Shown piece by piece: positions 27,143-34,836 of a stretch of DNA of 64,000 nt (the stretch's first letter is position 1; each line of letters opens with the position of its first letter). The translations under genes and the position numbers were made by a program. The stretch lies in contig JBCDIL010000006.1 of NCBI GenBank assembly GCA_038749025.1, positions 62,001-126,000 on the forward strand, written 5' to 3'. The notes beneath the pieces were generated by a model. The model was not told the origin of the DNA. It did not search any database and was given only the letters and a program-made list of their open reading frames with translations. The DNA comes from JBCAXA01 sp038749025 (GTDB lineage Bacteria > Pseudomonadota > Gammaproteobacteria > Steroidobacterales > Woeseiaceae).

Positions 27143-27460
27143 CTAGCCGGTTGCTGGTGGTCGACGACGAGTGACACGGAGCGGTCCACGGCCGGCTAAG
27201 CGGTGCAGCTTGCCAGCCACCTCGAGCTCCAGTCGAACGGTTGTCGTATACCACCCAACTGACCCCAGATTTTCTGACTCGGCGCTAGACAGATGCTGGC
27301 GCACCAGTGCCGGGATTTCTCGGGCTTCTATACCAGCTGCCGTGCGTGGCACGCTCGCCAGTATCGCGGCGCTGACAAGGTCGAATTTCCATTTGTCGAT
27401 CCGGCAAGGCTGCTTGCCCGGCGTCGGCGTGCGACAAACCATTCGGTCGGGGCCGGCCAC
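27143..27460 (-). CDS. Small conserved-type protein of unknown function (DUF6958-like)
   Basis: A 105-residue protein starting at GTG 27460 with AGGA 7 bp upstream, 8 bp after the pstB stop. It is small, basic and soluble: PTPGKQPCRIDKWKFD, then a helical AILASVP segment, a GIEAREIPALVRQHL segment, GSVGWYTTTVRLELEVAGKL and a C-terminal GPLRVTRRR. This layout resembles DUF6958-type winged-helix-like small proteins, but I recognise it only by pattern. Position after pstB suggests co-transcription with the phosphate transporter; convergent with the ArsC-fold gene. No function can be assigned. Confidence 0.65.
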   Translation of the reverse strand: MAGPDRMVCRTPTPGKQPCRIDKWKFDLVSAAILASVPRTAAGIEAREIPALVRQHLSSAESENLGSVGWYTTTVRLELEVAGKLHRLAGRGPLRVTRRRPPATG

Positions 27461-27468
27461 GGCTCGTC

Positions 27469-28416
27469 CTAACCGAAGCGGCCGGTGATGTAGTCTTCGG
27501 TCAACTTGTGTTGCGGGTTCGTGAAGATACGGTCGGTCTGATCGACCTCAATCAACTCGCCGAGATGGAAGTAGGCGGTACGGTCAGACACACGAGCGGC
27601 TTGTTGCATCGAGTGCGTCACAATGACGATCGCGTAATTTTGTTTAAGCTCATCGATTAAGTCCTCGATTCTCGCCGTCGCAATGGGATCGAGCGCCGAA
27701 CAGGGCTCGTCCATCAGGATAACCTCTGGGCTGACGGCTATCGTTCGGGCGATACATAAACGCTGTTGCTGGCCGCCGGACAAGCCGGTTCCGGGGTCGT
27801 TGAGCCGGTCTTTGACTTCTGCATACAAACCGGCTTTTTCCAGTGACGAGCGTACGATGTCGTCTAGCTCGGAGCGGTTTGCAGCCAGCCCATGAATACG
27901 TGGCCCGTAGGCAACGTTGTCGTAAATAGACTTCGGAAACGGGTTTGGCTTCTGAAACACCATGCCGACTCGAGCGCGTAATGAGACGACATCCATCGAG
28001 CGGCCATAGATGTTTTGGCCATCCAACAAAATATCGCCGGTGACCCGCGCCGACTCGATCGTGTCGTTCATCCGGTTCAGACACCGCAGGTAAGTCGACT
28101 TGCCGCAGCCAGATGGACCGATTAACGCAATGACTTGGTTGAGACCAATTTCAAGGCTAACGCTCTTGATCGCATGTGTTTGTCCGTAGTAAACATTGAC
28201 GTCGGTCGTCTTGAAGTACGGACGCTCGGCCAAAATATTGCCGACCGTACCGTCTGGAATCGGCGATGTTGTGTCCTCGCTAAGCGGTTCACTGCGTGCG
28301 AGGACCGATGCGGTTACTGGCGCTCCAGCCGCTTCGACCGGTTCACTCGCCGGCGGTAGGGATTCTTCAGCGTCAGTCATAGTCTCGGACGGTTTATCGA
28401 TGATCTCGTTGGCCAT
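27469..28416 (-). CDS. pstB: Phosphate ABC transporter ATP-binding protein
   Basis: ATPase of the high-affinity phosphate importer, coupling ATP hydrolysis to PstCA and, with PhoU, signalling phosphate status to PhoR. Walker A GPSGCGKST is at residues 100-108, followed by the signature LSGGQQQR, Walker B VILMDEPCSALDP and the His switch IVIVTHSMQQAAR. At 315 residues it is longer than E. coli PstB (257): the first 65 residues are an acidic, Ser/Pro/Ala-rich extension without recognisable domain. It lies 14 bp downstream of pstA. Confidence 0.97.
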   Translation of the reverse strand: MANEIIDKPSETMTDAEESLPPASEPVEAAGAPVTASVLARSEPLSEDTTSPIPDGTVGNILAERPYFKTTDVNVYYGQTHAIKSVSLEIGLNQVIALIGPSGCGKSTYLRCLNRMNDTIESARVTGDILLDGQNIYGRSMDVVSLRARVGMVFQKPNPFPKSIYDNVAYGPRIHGLAANRSELDDIVRSSLEKAGLYAEVKDRLNDPGTGLSGGQQQRLCIARTIAVSPEVILMDEPCSALDPIATARIEDLIDELKQNYAIVIVTHSMQQAARVSDRTAYFHLGELIEVDQTDRIFTNPQHKLTEDYITGRFG

Positions 28417-28430
28417 GGCTGCCCCTTAAG

Positions 28431-29726
28431 CTACCACTTTCGTTCGAAGCGGCGCCGTAGTAACACCGCGGTCAGGTTCATCAGCAGGAGAAAGCCGAGC
28501 AAGACAATAATGGCAGCTGAAGTCTTCTCGGTAAATGCGCGTTCCGGCGAATCCGCCCACAAGTAAATCTGCACAGGTAACGCCGTGGCAGGATCGAGTG
28601 GATTTTCCGGCACATCGACGATGAACGCGACCATTCCAATCATTAACAGCGGGGCCGATTCACCGAGAGCGCGAGCCATACCGATAATGGTTCCGGTCAA
28701 AATGCCTGGCAGCGCGAGCGGTACCACGTGTTGGAAGACCGTTTGCATCGGCGACGCGCCGAGGCCGAGGGCCGCCTGGCGAATCGACGGCGGCACCGAT
28801 TTGATCGCCGCGCGCGCGGCGATAATGATGACCGGTAGTGTCATCAACATCAGTACCAGGCCACCAACGACCGGCGCGGAGCGCGGCAATGCCAACCAGT
28901 TAATGAATATTGCCAAGCCCAACAAGCCGAAGACGATCGACGGCACGGCGGCCAAGTTGTTGATATTGACTTCGATCAGATCGGTCCAGCGGTTACGCGA
29001 CGCGAACTCTTCGAGATAGACGGCCGCTGCCACGCCGATGGGGAACGATAACAGCAGCGTCACCAACAACATGTAAAACGAACCGGTTAGTGCGCCGCGT
29101 ATCCCGGCGAGTTCCGGCTCACGCGAATCGCCATTCGTGAATAACGCCGTGTTGAAACGTCTGTCGATACGGCCCATCTCGACCAGCTGCTCGTACCAAC
29201 CGATGTACTGATCGCTAACCGGCCGCTCGCGCGGGTCGCTGTTCTTATCGATATTGCCCTTGTCCAGCATATCGACATTGGTATGCGCCGGTACCCACAA
29301 CGTGATCGATGACCCGACTAACGAATTGTCGGCCATGACCATCTCTTGTAGCTCGTAGCTCCCGCCGATACTCAGCATTTTACCGAGCTCACGGCGATCT
29401 CGGCGGGAAGTGACGTCGGGAAACAATCGATTCAACGCGTCACGCATGATGCGCTGGTAGTCGCCCTCAGAATAAGACTCGTTGTCGGCCGTGCCCAGTG
29501 GGTCGATGGTTTGCGGCGTGAATTCAATATCCAACTTGACGAAGGTTTGCGAGAACGCGGTATAACCGCGACCGATAATGCTGGCGAAAAAAATCGCCAA
29601 GAACACGATGCCGGCACTGACCGACAGCAATCCGAGCCGCCGGAAGCGGCGCTCCCGCGCGTAGCGTTTAGCCAGCCGGCGCTCAGCTTCACTGGCTGCC
29701 GGTTGCTTCGTCGACGCCGCACTCAT
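28431..29726 (-). CDS. pstA: Phosphate ABC transporter permease PstA (long form)
   Basis: Inner membrane permease of the Pst importer. I start at ATG 29726, overlapping the pstC stop as ATGA, giving 431 residues, far longer than E. coli PstA (296). After the first membrane helix (about residues 34-54) there is an extra hydrophilic domain of about 140 residues that should face the periplasm (DUF3333-type expansion known in some proteobacteria), then five helices with the BPD_transp_1 signature around AALGLGASPMQTVFQHVVPLALPGILTG. The frame extends upstream but that part is not PstA-like. Confidence 0.96.
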   Translation of the reverse strand: MSAASTKQPAASEAERRLAKRYARERRFRRLGLLSVSAGIVFLAIFFASIIGRGYTAFSQTFVKLDIEFTPQTIDPLGTADNESYSEGDYQRIMRDALNRLFPDVTSRRDRRELGKMLSIGGSYELQEMVMADNSLVGSSITLWVPAHTNVDMLDKGNIDKNSDPRERPVSDQYIGWYEQLVEMGRIDRRFNTALFTNGDSREPELAGIRGALTGSFYMLLVTLLLSFPIGVAAAVYLEEFASRNRWTDLIEVNINNLAAVPSIVFGLLGLAIFINWLALPRSAPVVGGLVLMLMTLPVIIIAARAAIKSVPPSIRQAALGLGASPMQTVFQHVVPLALPGILTGTIIGMARALGESAPLLMIGMVAFIVDVPENPLDPATALPVQIYLWADSPERAFTEKTSAAIIVLLGFLLLMNLTAVLLRRRFERKW

Positions 29727-31105
29727 TCGTATTGCTCCCGGTACTTCCGTACAACGCGAAGACCGAAAATGTTCAGGCACAGCGTCATGGTGAAGAGCAT
29801 CAACCCAAGCGCGAACGCCGCGAGTGTCTTCGCACTATCGAATTCCTGGTCGCCTTGCAGCAGTGTGACGATTTGTACCGTAACCGTCGTCACCGCTTGC
29901 AACGGGTTAATCGTTAGGTTCGCGGACAGACCCGCCGCCATAACGACAATCATCGTCTCGCCAACCGCGCGAGAGATGGCGAGCAACACACCACCGACAA
30001 TGCCGGGGAGCGCAGCTGGCACGATGACTTGGCGCATCGTTTCCGACCGCGTCGCCCCAAGACCCAACGATCCGTCACGCATCGAGCGTGGTACCGCCGA
30101 TATCGCGTCGTCGGACAACGACGACACCAAAGGGATGATCATGATTCCCATGACCAAACCAGCGGCCAGCGCACTTTCCGATGACACGGTCAGGCCGGCC
30201 GACTCCCCGATCCGGCGAATAAACGGCGCGACGCTAAGCGCGGCGAAAAACCCATAGACGACCGTGGGTATGCCGGCGAGCACCTCGAGCAGCGGTTTCG
30301 CGAAGTTTCGAAATCGCGGTGTTGCGTACTCCGCGAGGTAGATCGCGGTCATCAGACCGATCGGAACGGCGACTAACATCGCGATCGCGGTAATCAACAG
30401 TGTCCCAACCAACAACGGTACGGCACCGAACGCGCCCGAGGCACCCACTTGGTCGGCCCGAATCGCTGTTTGTGGTGACCACTGCAAGCCGAACAAAAAC
30501 TCGGTAATCGATATTTTCTCGAAGAAGCGAAATGTCTCGACCAGCACCGATAACACGATACCGAGCGTCGTCAATACCGCGATACCCGACGCGACGAACA
30601 GCATAGCGAGCAACAGCGCTTCGACCCGCGTGCGGGCACGAAAATCGCGATTGATCTGTCGGAAACCAACCATGGCGCCGATGACGGCAAGACCGATGGC
30701 TGCGATCGCGAGTAACCAACGGCTCGTACCGAAGATGTTCTTGAACTGTTCGCTAACGGCGGTAAGCGCATTGTCGGGTTCGCGGGCGATACGGTTGCCT
30801 GCTACCAGGTTGCGAACGTCATTGAGGAAGAGCTCTTGGTCAGTCGATGTCTCGAATTGCGTATCGGCCGGCAGCGCCTGCATGGCCATCTTGGCAACAA
30901 CGTTGCCCTCGATCGACAGCCATACAAACATCAGTGCTAGCGCCGGCAACAACGTCAACATGACGGTGTAGTAGCCGTAATAGGACGGCAACGAGTGCAG
31001 CCCCATCGGCCGACCACCGTTCACGGACAGTGACCGCTGGCGCCCAAGGTAGAACGCCATGACCGCCAGTGCGGTCAGTATCAGTAGCAATGTTGGCAGT
31101 CGCAT
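29723..31105 (-). CDS. pstC: Phosphate ABC transporter permease PstC (long form)
   Basis: Second permease of the Pst importer. The 460-residue protein is long for PstC (E. coli 319): two N-terminal helices (residues 1-20 and about 45-65), a soluble insert of about 80 residues, another helix near 135-155 and then the canonical core with VAVPIGLMTAIYLAEYA, EVLAGIPTVVYGFFAALSVAP and GSLGLGATRSETMRQVIVPAALPGIVGG. Overlaps pstA by 4 bp. The expansion mirrors that in PstA. Upstream, 97 bp separate it from pstS and contain an 11 bp-spaced repeat. Confidence 0.96.
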   Translation of the reverse strand: MRLPTLLLILTALAVMAFYLGRQRSLSVNGGRPMGLHSLPSYYGYYTVMLTLLPALALMFVWLSIEGNVVAKMAMQALPADTQFETSTDQELFLNDVRNLVAGNRIAREPDNALTAVSEQFKNIFGTSRWLLAIAAIGLAVIGAMVGFRQINRDFRARTRVEALLLAMLFVASGIAVLTTLGIVLSVLVETFRFFEKISITEFLFGLQWSPQTAIRADQVGASGAFGAVPLLVGTLLITAIAMLVAVPIGLMTAIYLAEYATPRFRNFAKPLLEVLAGIPTVVYGFFAALSVAPFIRRIGESAGLTVSSESALAAGLVMGIMIIPLVSSLSDDAISAVPRSMRDGSLGLGATRSETMRQVIVPAALPGIVGGVLLAISRAVGETMIVVMAAGLSANLTINPLQAVTTVTVQIVTLLQGDQEFDSAKTLAAFALGLMLFTMTLCLNIFGLRVVRKYREQYE

Positions 31106-31159
31106 GTTTCTAATCGTTGTTGCTTATTAATCGCCACAGCAGGGCAGATGCGTAACAAG

Positions 31160-31178
31160 CCGTTTGGTTACCGTTTGG
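31160..31178. repeat. Tandem 8 bp repeat with 11 bp period between pstS and pstC
   Basis: CCGTTTGG occurs at 31160-31167 and again at 31171-31178 (plus strand), one helical turn apart. An 11 bp period is typical for OmpR/PhoB-family tandem half-sites, but the bases do not match the enterobacterial Pho box. It lies in the 97 bp pstS-pstC spacer. Confidence 0.45.
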
Positions 31179-31202
31179 TCTAGCGCGTCGCTCTTTCGAA
31201 CC

Positions 31203-32264
31203 TTAAGTCTCCGATAACTCCAGCAGCTCAAGTCCGCGAACCGCATCGCGCACTTGCAGACGTTCGGTTGGCGGCATCGGAATTAATCCGCGATCCGTTA
31301 AGTAACCCTCGTCTCCCCACGCACGCTCACTAGTGAACTCTTTTAAAAACCCCTCGATACCCGGTATCACACCAACGTGAGCTCGCTTGACGTAAAAATA
31401 CAGCGGTCGCGATACCGGGTAGCGACCATCCGCAATCGTCTCAAAGGTTGGGGTTACACCGTCCATCGCGGCCCCTTGCACTTTGTCACTGTTCTGTTCG
31501 AGAAAGCTGTAACCAAAAATCCCTAGCGCGTTTGGGTTGGCGTTGAGTTTTTGCACAATCAGGTTGTCGTTCTCGCCCGTCTCGACAAAGACGCCATCCT
31601 CGCGGATCGCATGACAGACCGCTTTAAACTTCTGTGGGTCCGTCTGCTTGAGGGCTTTGATACCGGGAAACTGCTCACAGCCACCCTCCATCGCAAGCTC
31701 AACAAACGCATCGCGGGTTCCTGACGTCGGCGGCGGGCCCATGATCTCGATTCGGGTATCTTTGTAACCTGGGTTGATGTCGCTCCAGCGTAGATACGGG
31801 TTGTCGATCAGCTCAGACGAGTCTGGCGAGCGCGGTACTAATTTGGCAAGGGCTAGGTAAATCTCAGCCAGTGTCAAATCAACCGGTGGCGCGCTATTGG
31901 CGTTGGCGAGGACAATACCGTCGTAGCCGATCTTGACTTCAACGATCTCGCGCACGCCGGCTTGGCGGCAACTCTCTACCTCAGAGAGCTTAATGCGCCG
32001 CGACGAATTGGTAACGTCGGGAAAGGACACGCCAACACCGGAACAGAACAGCTTGAAACCGCCGCCGGAACCGGTCGACTCAACGGTCGGCGTTTTGCCG
32101 AAAAAGCGGCCGAAGCGCTCGGCAACAACTGTCGAAAACGGAAACACCGTCGAGGAGCCGACTATCGAGATATAATCACGCGCGCCCTGAGCACCCGCAA
32201 CTGGGCTCGCAAACAATACAATGGCGGCAGCAACACCAGCAGCTGCGGTTCTAGCGTTCAACAA
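31203..32264 (-). CDS. pstS: Phosphate-binding periplasmic protein
   Basis: Periplasmic phosphate receptor that feeds PstCAB. I start at TTG 32264: an AGGAG Shine-Dalgarno lies 6 bp upstream and the protein then begins directly with a signal peptide (LNARTAAAGVAAAIVLF, cleavage near ASPVAGA). The longer frame up to 32459 crosses the dapE start and looks non-coding. The mature part has the phosphate-loop IVGSSTVFPFS, STGSGGGFKLFCSGVG and GPPPTSGTRDAFVEL. The 353-residue length fits the family. It is divergent from dapE, the promoters sharing about 90 bp. Confidence 0.95.
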   Translation of the reverse strand: MLNARTAAAGVAAAIVLFASPVAGAQGARDYISIVGSSTVFPFSTVVAERFGRFFGKTPTVESTGSGGGFKLFCSGVGVSFPDVTNSSRRIKLSEVESCRQAGVREIVEVKIGYDGIVLANANSAPPVDLTLAEIYLALAKLVPRSPDSSELIDNPYLRWSDINPGYKDTRIEIMGPPPTSGTRDAFVELAMEGGCEQFPGIKALKQTDPQKFKAVCHAIREDGVFVETGENDNLIVQKLNANPNALGIFGYSFLEQNSDKVQGAAMDGVTPTFETIADGRYPVSRPLYFYVKRAHVGVIPGIEGFLKEFTSERAWGDEGYLTDRGLIPMPPTERLQVRDAVRGLELLELSET

Positions 32265-32270
32265 CCCGAT

Positions 32271-32275
32271 CTCCT
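32271..32275 (-). promoter_or_regulatory. Shine-Dalgarno deciding the pstS TTG start
   Basis: AGGAG on the minus strand, 6 bp before TTG 32264. The competing in-frame ATG at 32294 has no purine-rich site upstream. Confidence 0.65.
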
Positions 32276-32333
32276 GGCGCTCGGCTAACCGCATGCGCGG
32301 TAGATGCAAAAGATACCTTATCCTCAGACAATC

Positions 32334-32355
32334 GAATATTACGGAATTGTGAAAG
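32334..32355 (-). promoter_or_regulatory. Weak Pho-box-like sequence before pstS
   Basis: Two 11-base units on the minus strand, CTTTCACAATT (32355-32345) and CCGTAATATTC (32344-32334), match the tandem PhoB consensus at about 8 and 6 of 11 positions. It lies about 70 bp upstream of the pstS start and overlaps the dapE start region. It is suggestive only because pstS is the classic PhoB target and phoBR lies nearby. Confidence 0.25.
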
Positions 32356-33512
32356 TGGCCACCGATCCTCGCACCAATCCTCAACTCAGCCCGGCGATAG
32401 CCCTTACGGAAGCCCTGATTCGGCGACGCTCGATCACGCCGGAAGACGCCGGCTGCCAAGCGCTGATCGGCGACCGACTGGCTAGCTTGGGCTTCGAACT
32501 GGAGTCTATGCGGTTCAACGAGACCGACAACCTCTGGGCTCGCCGTGGCAACGCTGCACCGGTGTTATGTTTCGCCGGTCACACTGATGTTGTCCCGCCC
32601 GGCGACGATGCCGCTTGGCATACCGATCCGTTCGAACCGGTCCACAAGGACGGCTGGCTGTACGGCCGCGGTGCCGCCGACATGAAAGCCAGCTTGGCGG
32701 CCATGGTTGTCGCTCTCGAGCGATTCATTGAGCAATACCCCGACGCTCCGGGGAGTCTCGCCGTTCTAATCACTAGCGACGAAGAAGGCCCGGCACGCGA
32801 CGGTACCAAGCGGGTTATCGAAACGCTGCAGCAACGCGATGAGCAGATCGATTGGTGCGTGGTTGGCGAGCCGTCTAGCAAAGACCGCTTGGGCGATACG
32901 ATACGGATCGGTCGGCGGGGCTCGTTAAGCGGCATGATGACGGTACGCGGCATACAAGGTCACGTTGCCTACCCGCATTTGGCCAGAAACCCGATCCATG
33001 ATGTTGCGCCGTTTCTGACCGAGCTAGCCGCACGGCAATGGGACGACGGCAATGACGCGTTTCCCCCGACGAGTTTTCAGATCGTTCGCATCCACGCCGA
33101 CGCCGGCGCGCCGAACGTTATCCCCGGTGAACTTGCCGTTCGGTTTAACTTCCGCTACTCGACCGAATGGCACCACGATGAGCTAAAAAGCGAAGTGGAG
33201 ACGATGCTCGCGCGCCACGATCTGGATGTTGATATGAATTGGCATCTGTCCGGCGAGCCATTCCTGACGCGTAAGACGACGCTCATCGATGCCGTCGAGA
33301 CGGCGTTGCAAGAACGGCTTGGAATCGCGCCGGAACGCTCGACCGGCGGCGGCACATCGGACGGCCGTTTTATAGCCCCTGCCGGCGTCGAGGTCGTGGA
33401 GCTGGGTCCCGTTAATGCATCGATTCACAAGGTGAACGAGCGCGTCGAAGTTGCGGCTGTGGACGCACTCGCCGACGTTTACGAAGGGATTATGAAATCG
33501 CTGTTAGTGTGA
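32355..33512 (+). CDS. dapE: Succinyl-diaminopimelate desuccinylase
   Basis: Zinc M20 peptidase that releases L,L-diaminopimelate from its N-succinyl form for lysine and peptidoglycan. Motifs: ALIRRRSITPEDAGCQ at the N-terminus, CFAGHTDVVPPGD (His and Asp ligands), YGRGAADMKASLAAMV, LITSDEEGPARDG, and STGGGTSDGRF with ELGPVNASIHKVNE near the C-terminus. Start is uncertain: GTG 32355 is 8 bp after GGAA and gives 385 residues; GTG 32349 and ATG 32304 are alternatives. It is separated from dapD by the pst genes and ends 8 bp inside the dsbB 3' end. Confidence 0.95.
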   Translation: MATDPRTNPQLSPAIALTEALIRRRSITPEDAGCQALIGDRLASLGFELESMRFNETDNLWARRGNAAPVLCFAGHTDVVPPGDDAAWHTDPFEPVHKDGWLYGRGAADMKASLAAMVVALERFIEQYPDAPGSLAVLITSDEEGPARDGTKRVIETLQQRDEQIDWCVVGEPSSKDRLGDTIRIGRRGSLSGMMTVRGIQGHVAYPHLARNPIHDVAPFLTELAARQWDDGNDAFPPTSFQIVRIHADAGAPNVIPGELAVRFNFRYSTEWHHDELKSEVETMLARHDLDVDMNWHLSGEPFLTRKTTLIDAVETALQERLGIAPERSTGGGTSDGRFIAPAGVEVVELGPVNASIHKVNERVEVAAVDALADVYEGIMKSLLV

Positions 33513-34007
33513 CGGGTATCGGTTCGCTGGCAACGCGCTGTTAGCCCAAACACCGGCCAGGCCGAGGCCCGCCGCTGCCACGATGACCCAAACGGGCATG
33601 CTGAGTCCGAGGAAAACCCAATCCACCTCGGCACACTCACCGGAACCGGTGAATACCTGCCGAAGCACATCGAAAAACGGCGTGGTCTCCAGCAAGAAAT
33701 CGAGGCTTGCGCCACAGGCCGGCACTTGATCGGCGGGCAGATTTTGCAAGTAAACGTGCCGTCCAGCGACGCCTACCGTTGCACCGGCCGCTATTAAAAC
33801 ACCAGTGACATAAACGAAGCGGGCGCCCCCGCCTGGGTTGTGCAACGCCGCCAGCAAAAACACGCAACCGAGCGCGATAACGCCAACGCGTTGAAAAACA
33901 CAGAGCGGGCACGGCTCGTAGCCGAGCACATGCTGTGAATACAGCGCATAGGCCATCAGGCCAGCACAGGCGATGACGCCCAGTAGGTTCGCACTACGAC
34001 GCGTCAC
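33504..34007 (-). CDS. dsbB: Disulfide bond formation protein B
   Basis: Inner membrane quinone reductase that reoxidises DsbA. The 167-residue protein has four predicted membrane helices and both redox pairs: CPLC at residues 33-36 in the first periplasmic loop and Cys98/Cys125 in the second. Translation starts at GTG 34007 with GAGG 8 bp upstream, just 11 bp after the phoU stop. The 3' end overlaps dapE on the opposite strand by 9 bp. Its place at the end of a phoB-phoR-phoU unit is not the usual one. Confidence 0.95.
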   Translation of the reverse strand: MTRRSANLLGVIACAGLMAYALYSQHVLGYEPCPLCVFQRVGVIALGCVFLLAALHNPGGGARFVYVTGVLIAAGATVGVAGRHVYLQNLPADQVPACGASLDFLLETTPFFDVLRQVFTGSGECAEVDWVFLGLSMPVWVIVAAAGLGLAGVWANSALPANRYPSH

Positions 34008-34018
34008 AACTGAGCCCT

Positions 34019-34756
34019 CTAGCTGTCCTTTGGCGTCGTCCGCGGTGTCGATTCCGCGATGGCTGCGATGCTGTCTTCGGTGTGCCGAACATCTTTACCG
34101 AGCACCATGTAAACAACGTACTCAGCAATGTTTTTGGCATGATCGCCGATACGTTCGAGTGAACGAGCCGTCCACGTCACGTTCATTACCCGTTTAATCG
34201 TCCGCGGGTCCTCCATCATGAACGTAATGCACTGACGCTGCACCAACTCGTATTCCTCGTCGACGCGCTCGTCCTCGCGAATAACGGCCGCGGCCGCGTC
34301 GACATCGAGTCGAGCGAATGCATTCATCGCATCGCGGACCATCGTTCGAACATGTTGGCCCAAGTTCTTTAGCTCGCGGTAGGAACCCGGAGGCCGATCC
34401 ATTGCCGCCAGTTTGGTGGCCAAAAAGCCGATCTTTTCGGCCTCGTCGCCGATTCGTTCGAGATCGGTAATCGTCTTGATCACGGCGAAAATCAATCGTA
34501 AATCGCCGGCGGCTGGACCACGAATGGCGAGAATACGACTGCACTCTTCATCGATCGCTACCTCCATGCGATTCACTTTGAAATCGTCGTGCGCCACTTT
34601 GTGACCCAGTTCCGAATCGCCGGACACAACCGCGTCGATGGCGCGTTCAAGCTGGGTTTCGACCAAGCCGCCCATGGCGAGGACCTGACTACGAAGCTCT
34701 TCCAAGTCTTTGTTGAAGCGGCGCGAAATGTGGTGATTTATATCAGTCGTCTGCAT
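34019..34756 (-). CDS. phoU: Phosphate signalling protein PhoU
   Basis: Helical-bundle regulator that links Pst transporter state to PhoR and keeps the Pho regulon off when phosphate is plentiful. The 245-residue protein has two repeated three-helix PhoU domains; the repeated metal-binding E/DxxxD-type motifs are seen in TDLERIGDEAEKIG and ARSLERIGDHAKNIAE. ATG 34756 is chosen, with AAGGAG 7 bp upstream; a TTG two codons earlier is the alternative. It is encoded with phoB-phoR, not with pstB. Confidence 0.96.
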   Translation of the reverse strand: MQTTDINHHISRRFNKDLEELRSQVLAMGGLVETQLERAIDAVVSGDSELGHKVAHDDFKVNRMEVAIDEECSRILAIRGPAAGDLRLIFAVIKTITDLERIGDEAEKIGFLATKLAAMDRPPGSYRELKNLGQHVRTMVRDAMNAFARLDVDAAAAVIREDERVDEEYELVQRQCITFMMEDPRTIKRVMNVTWTARSLERIGDHAKNIAEYVVYMVLGKDVRHTEDSIAAIAESTPRTTPKDS

Positions 34757-34836
34757 AGCCAATCTCCTTGGCGATCGTTCCGATGCTGATCGGTGTACAC
34801 GTGTCGATCATAACATTCATTAATTAAAACCGGCGG

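Noticed and set aside
29511..30257. 248-codon open frame on the plus strand across the pstA/pstC junction
   Set aside because: Both genes underneath are intact and conserved; the antisense product has no family features.
32265..32459. Extended pstS N-terminus
   Set aside because: It would place 65 hydrophilic residues before the signal peptide and overlap the dapE start; TTG 32264 has a strong ribosome site.
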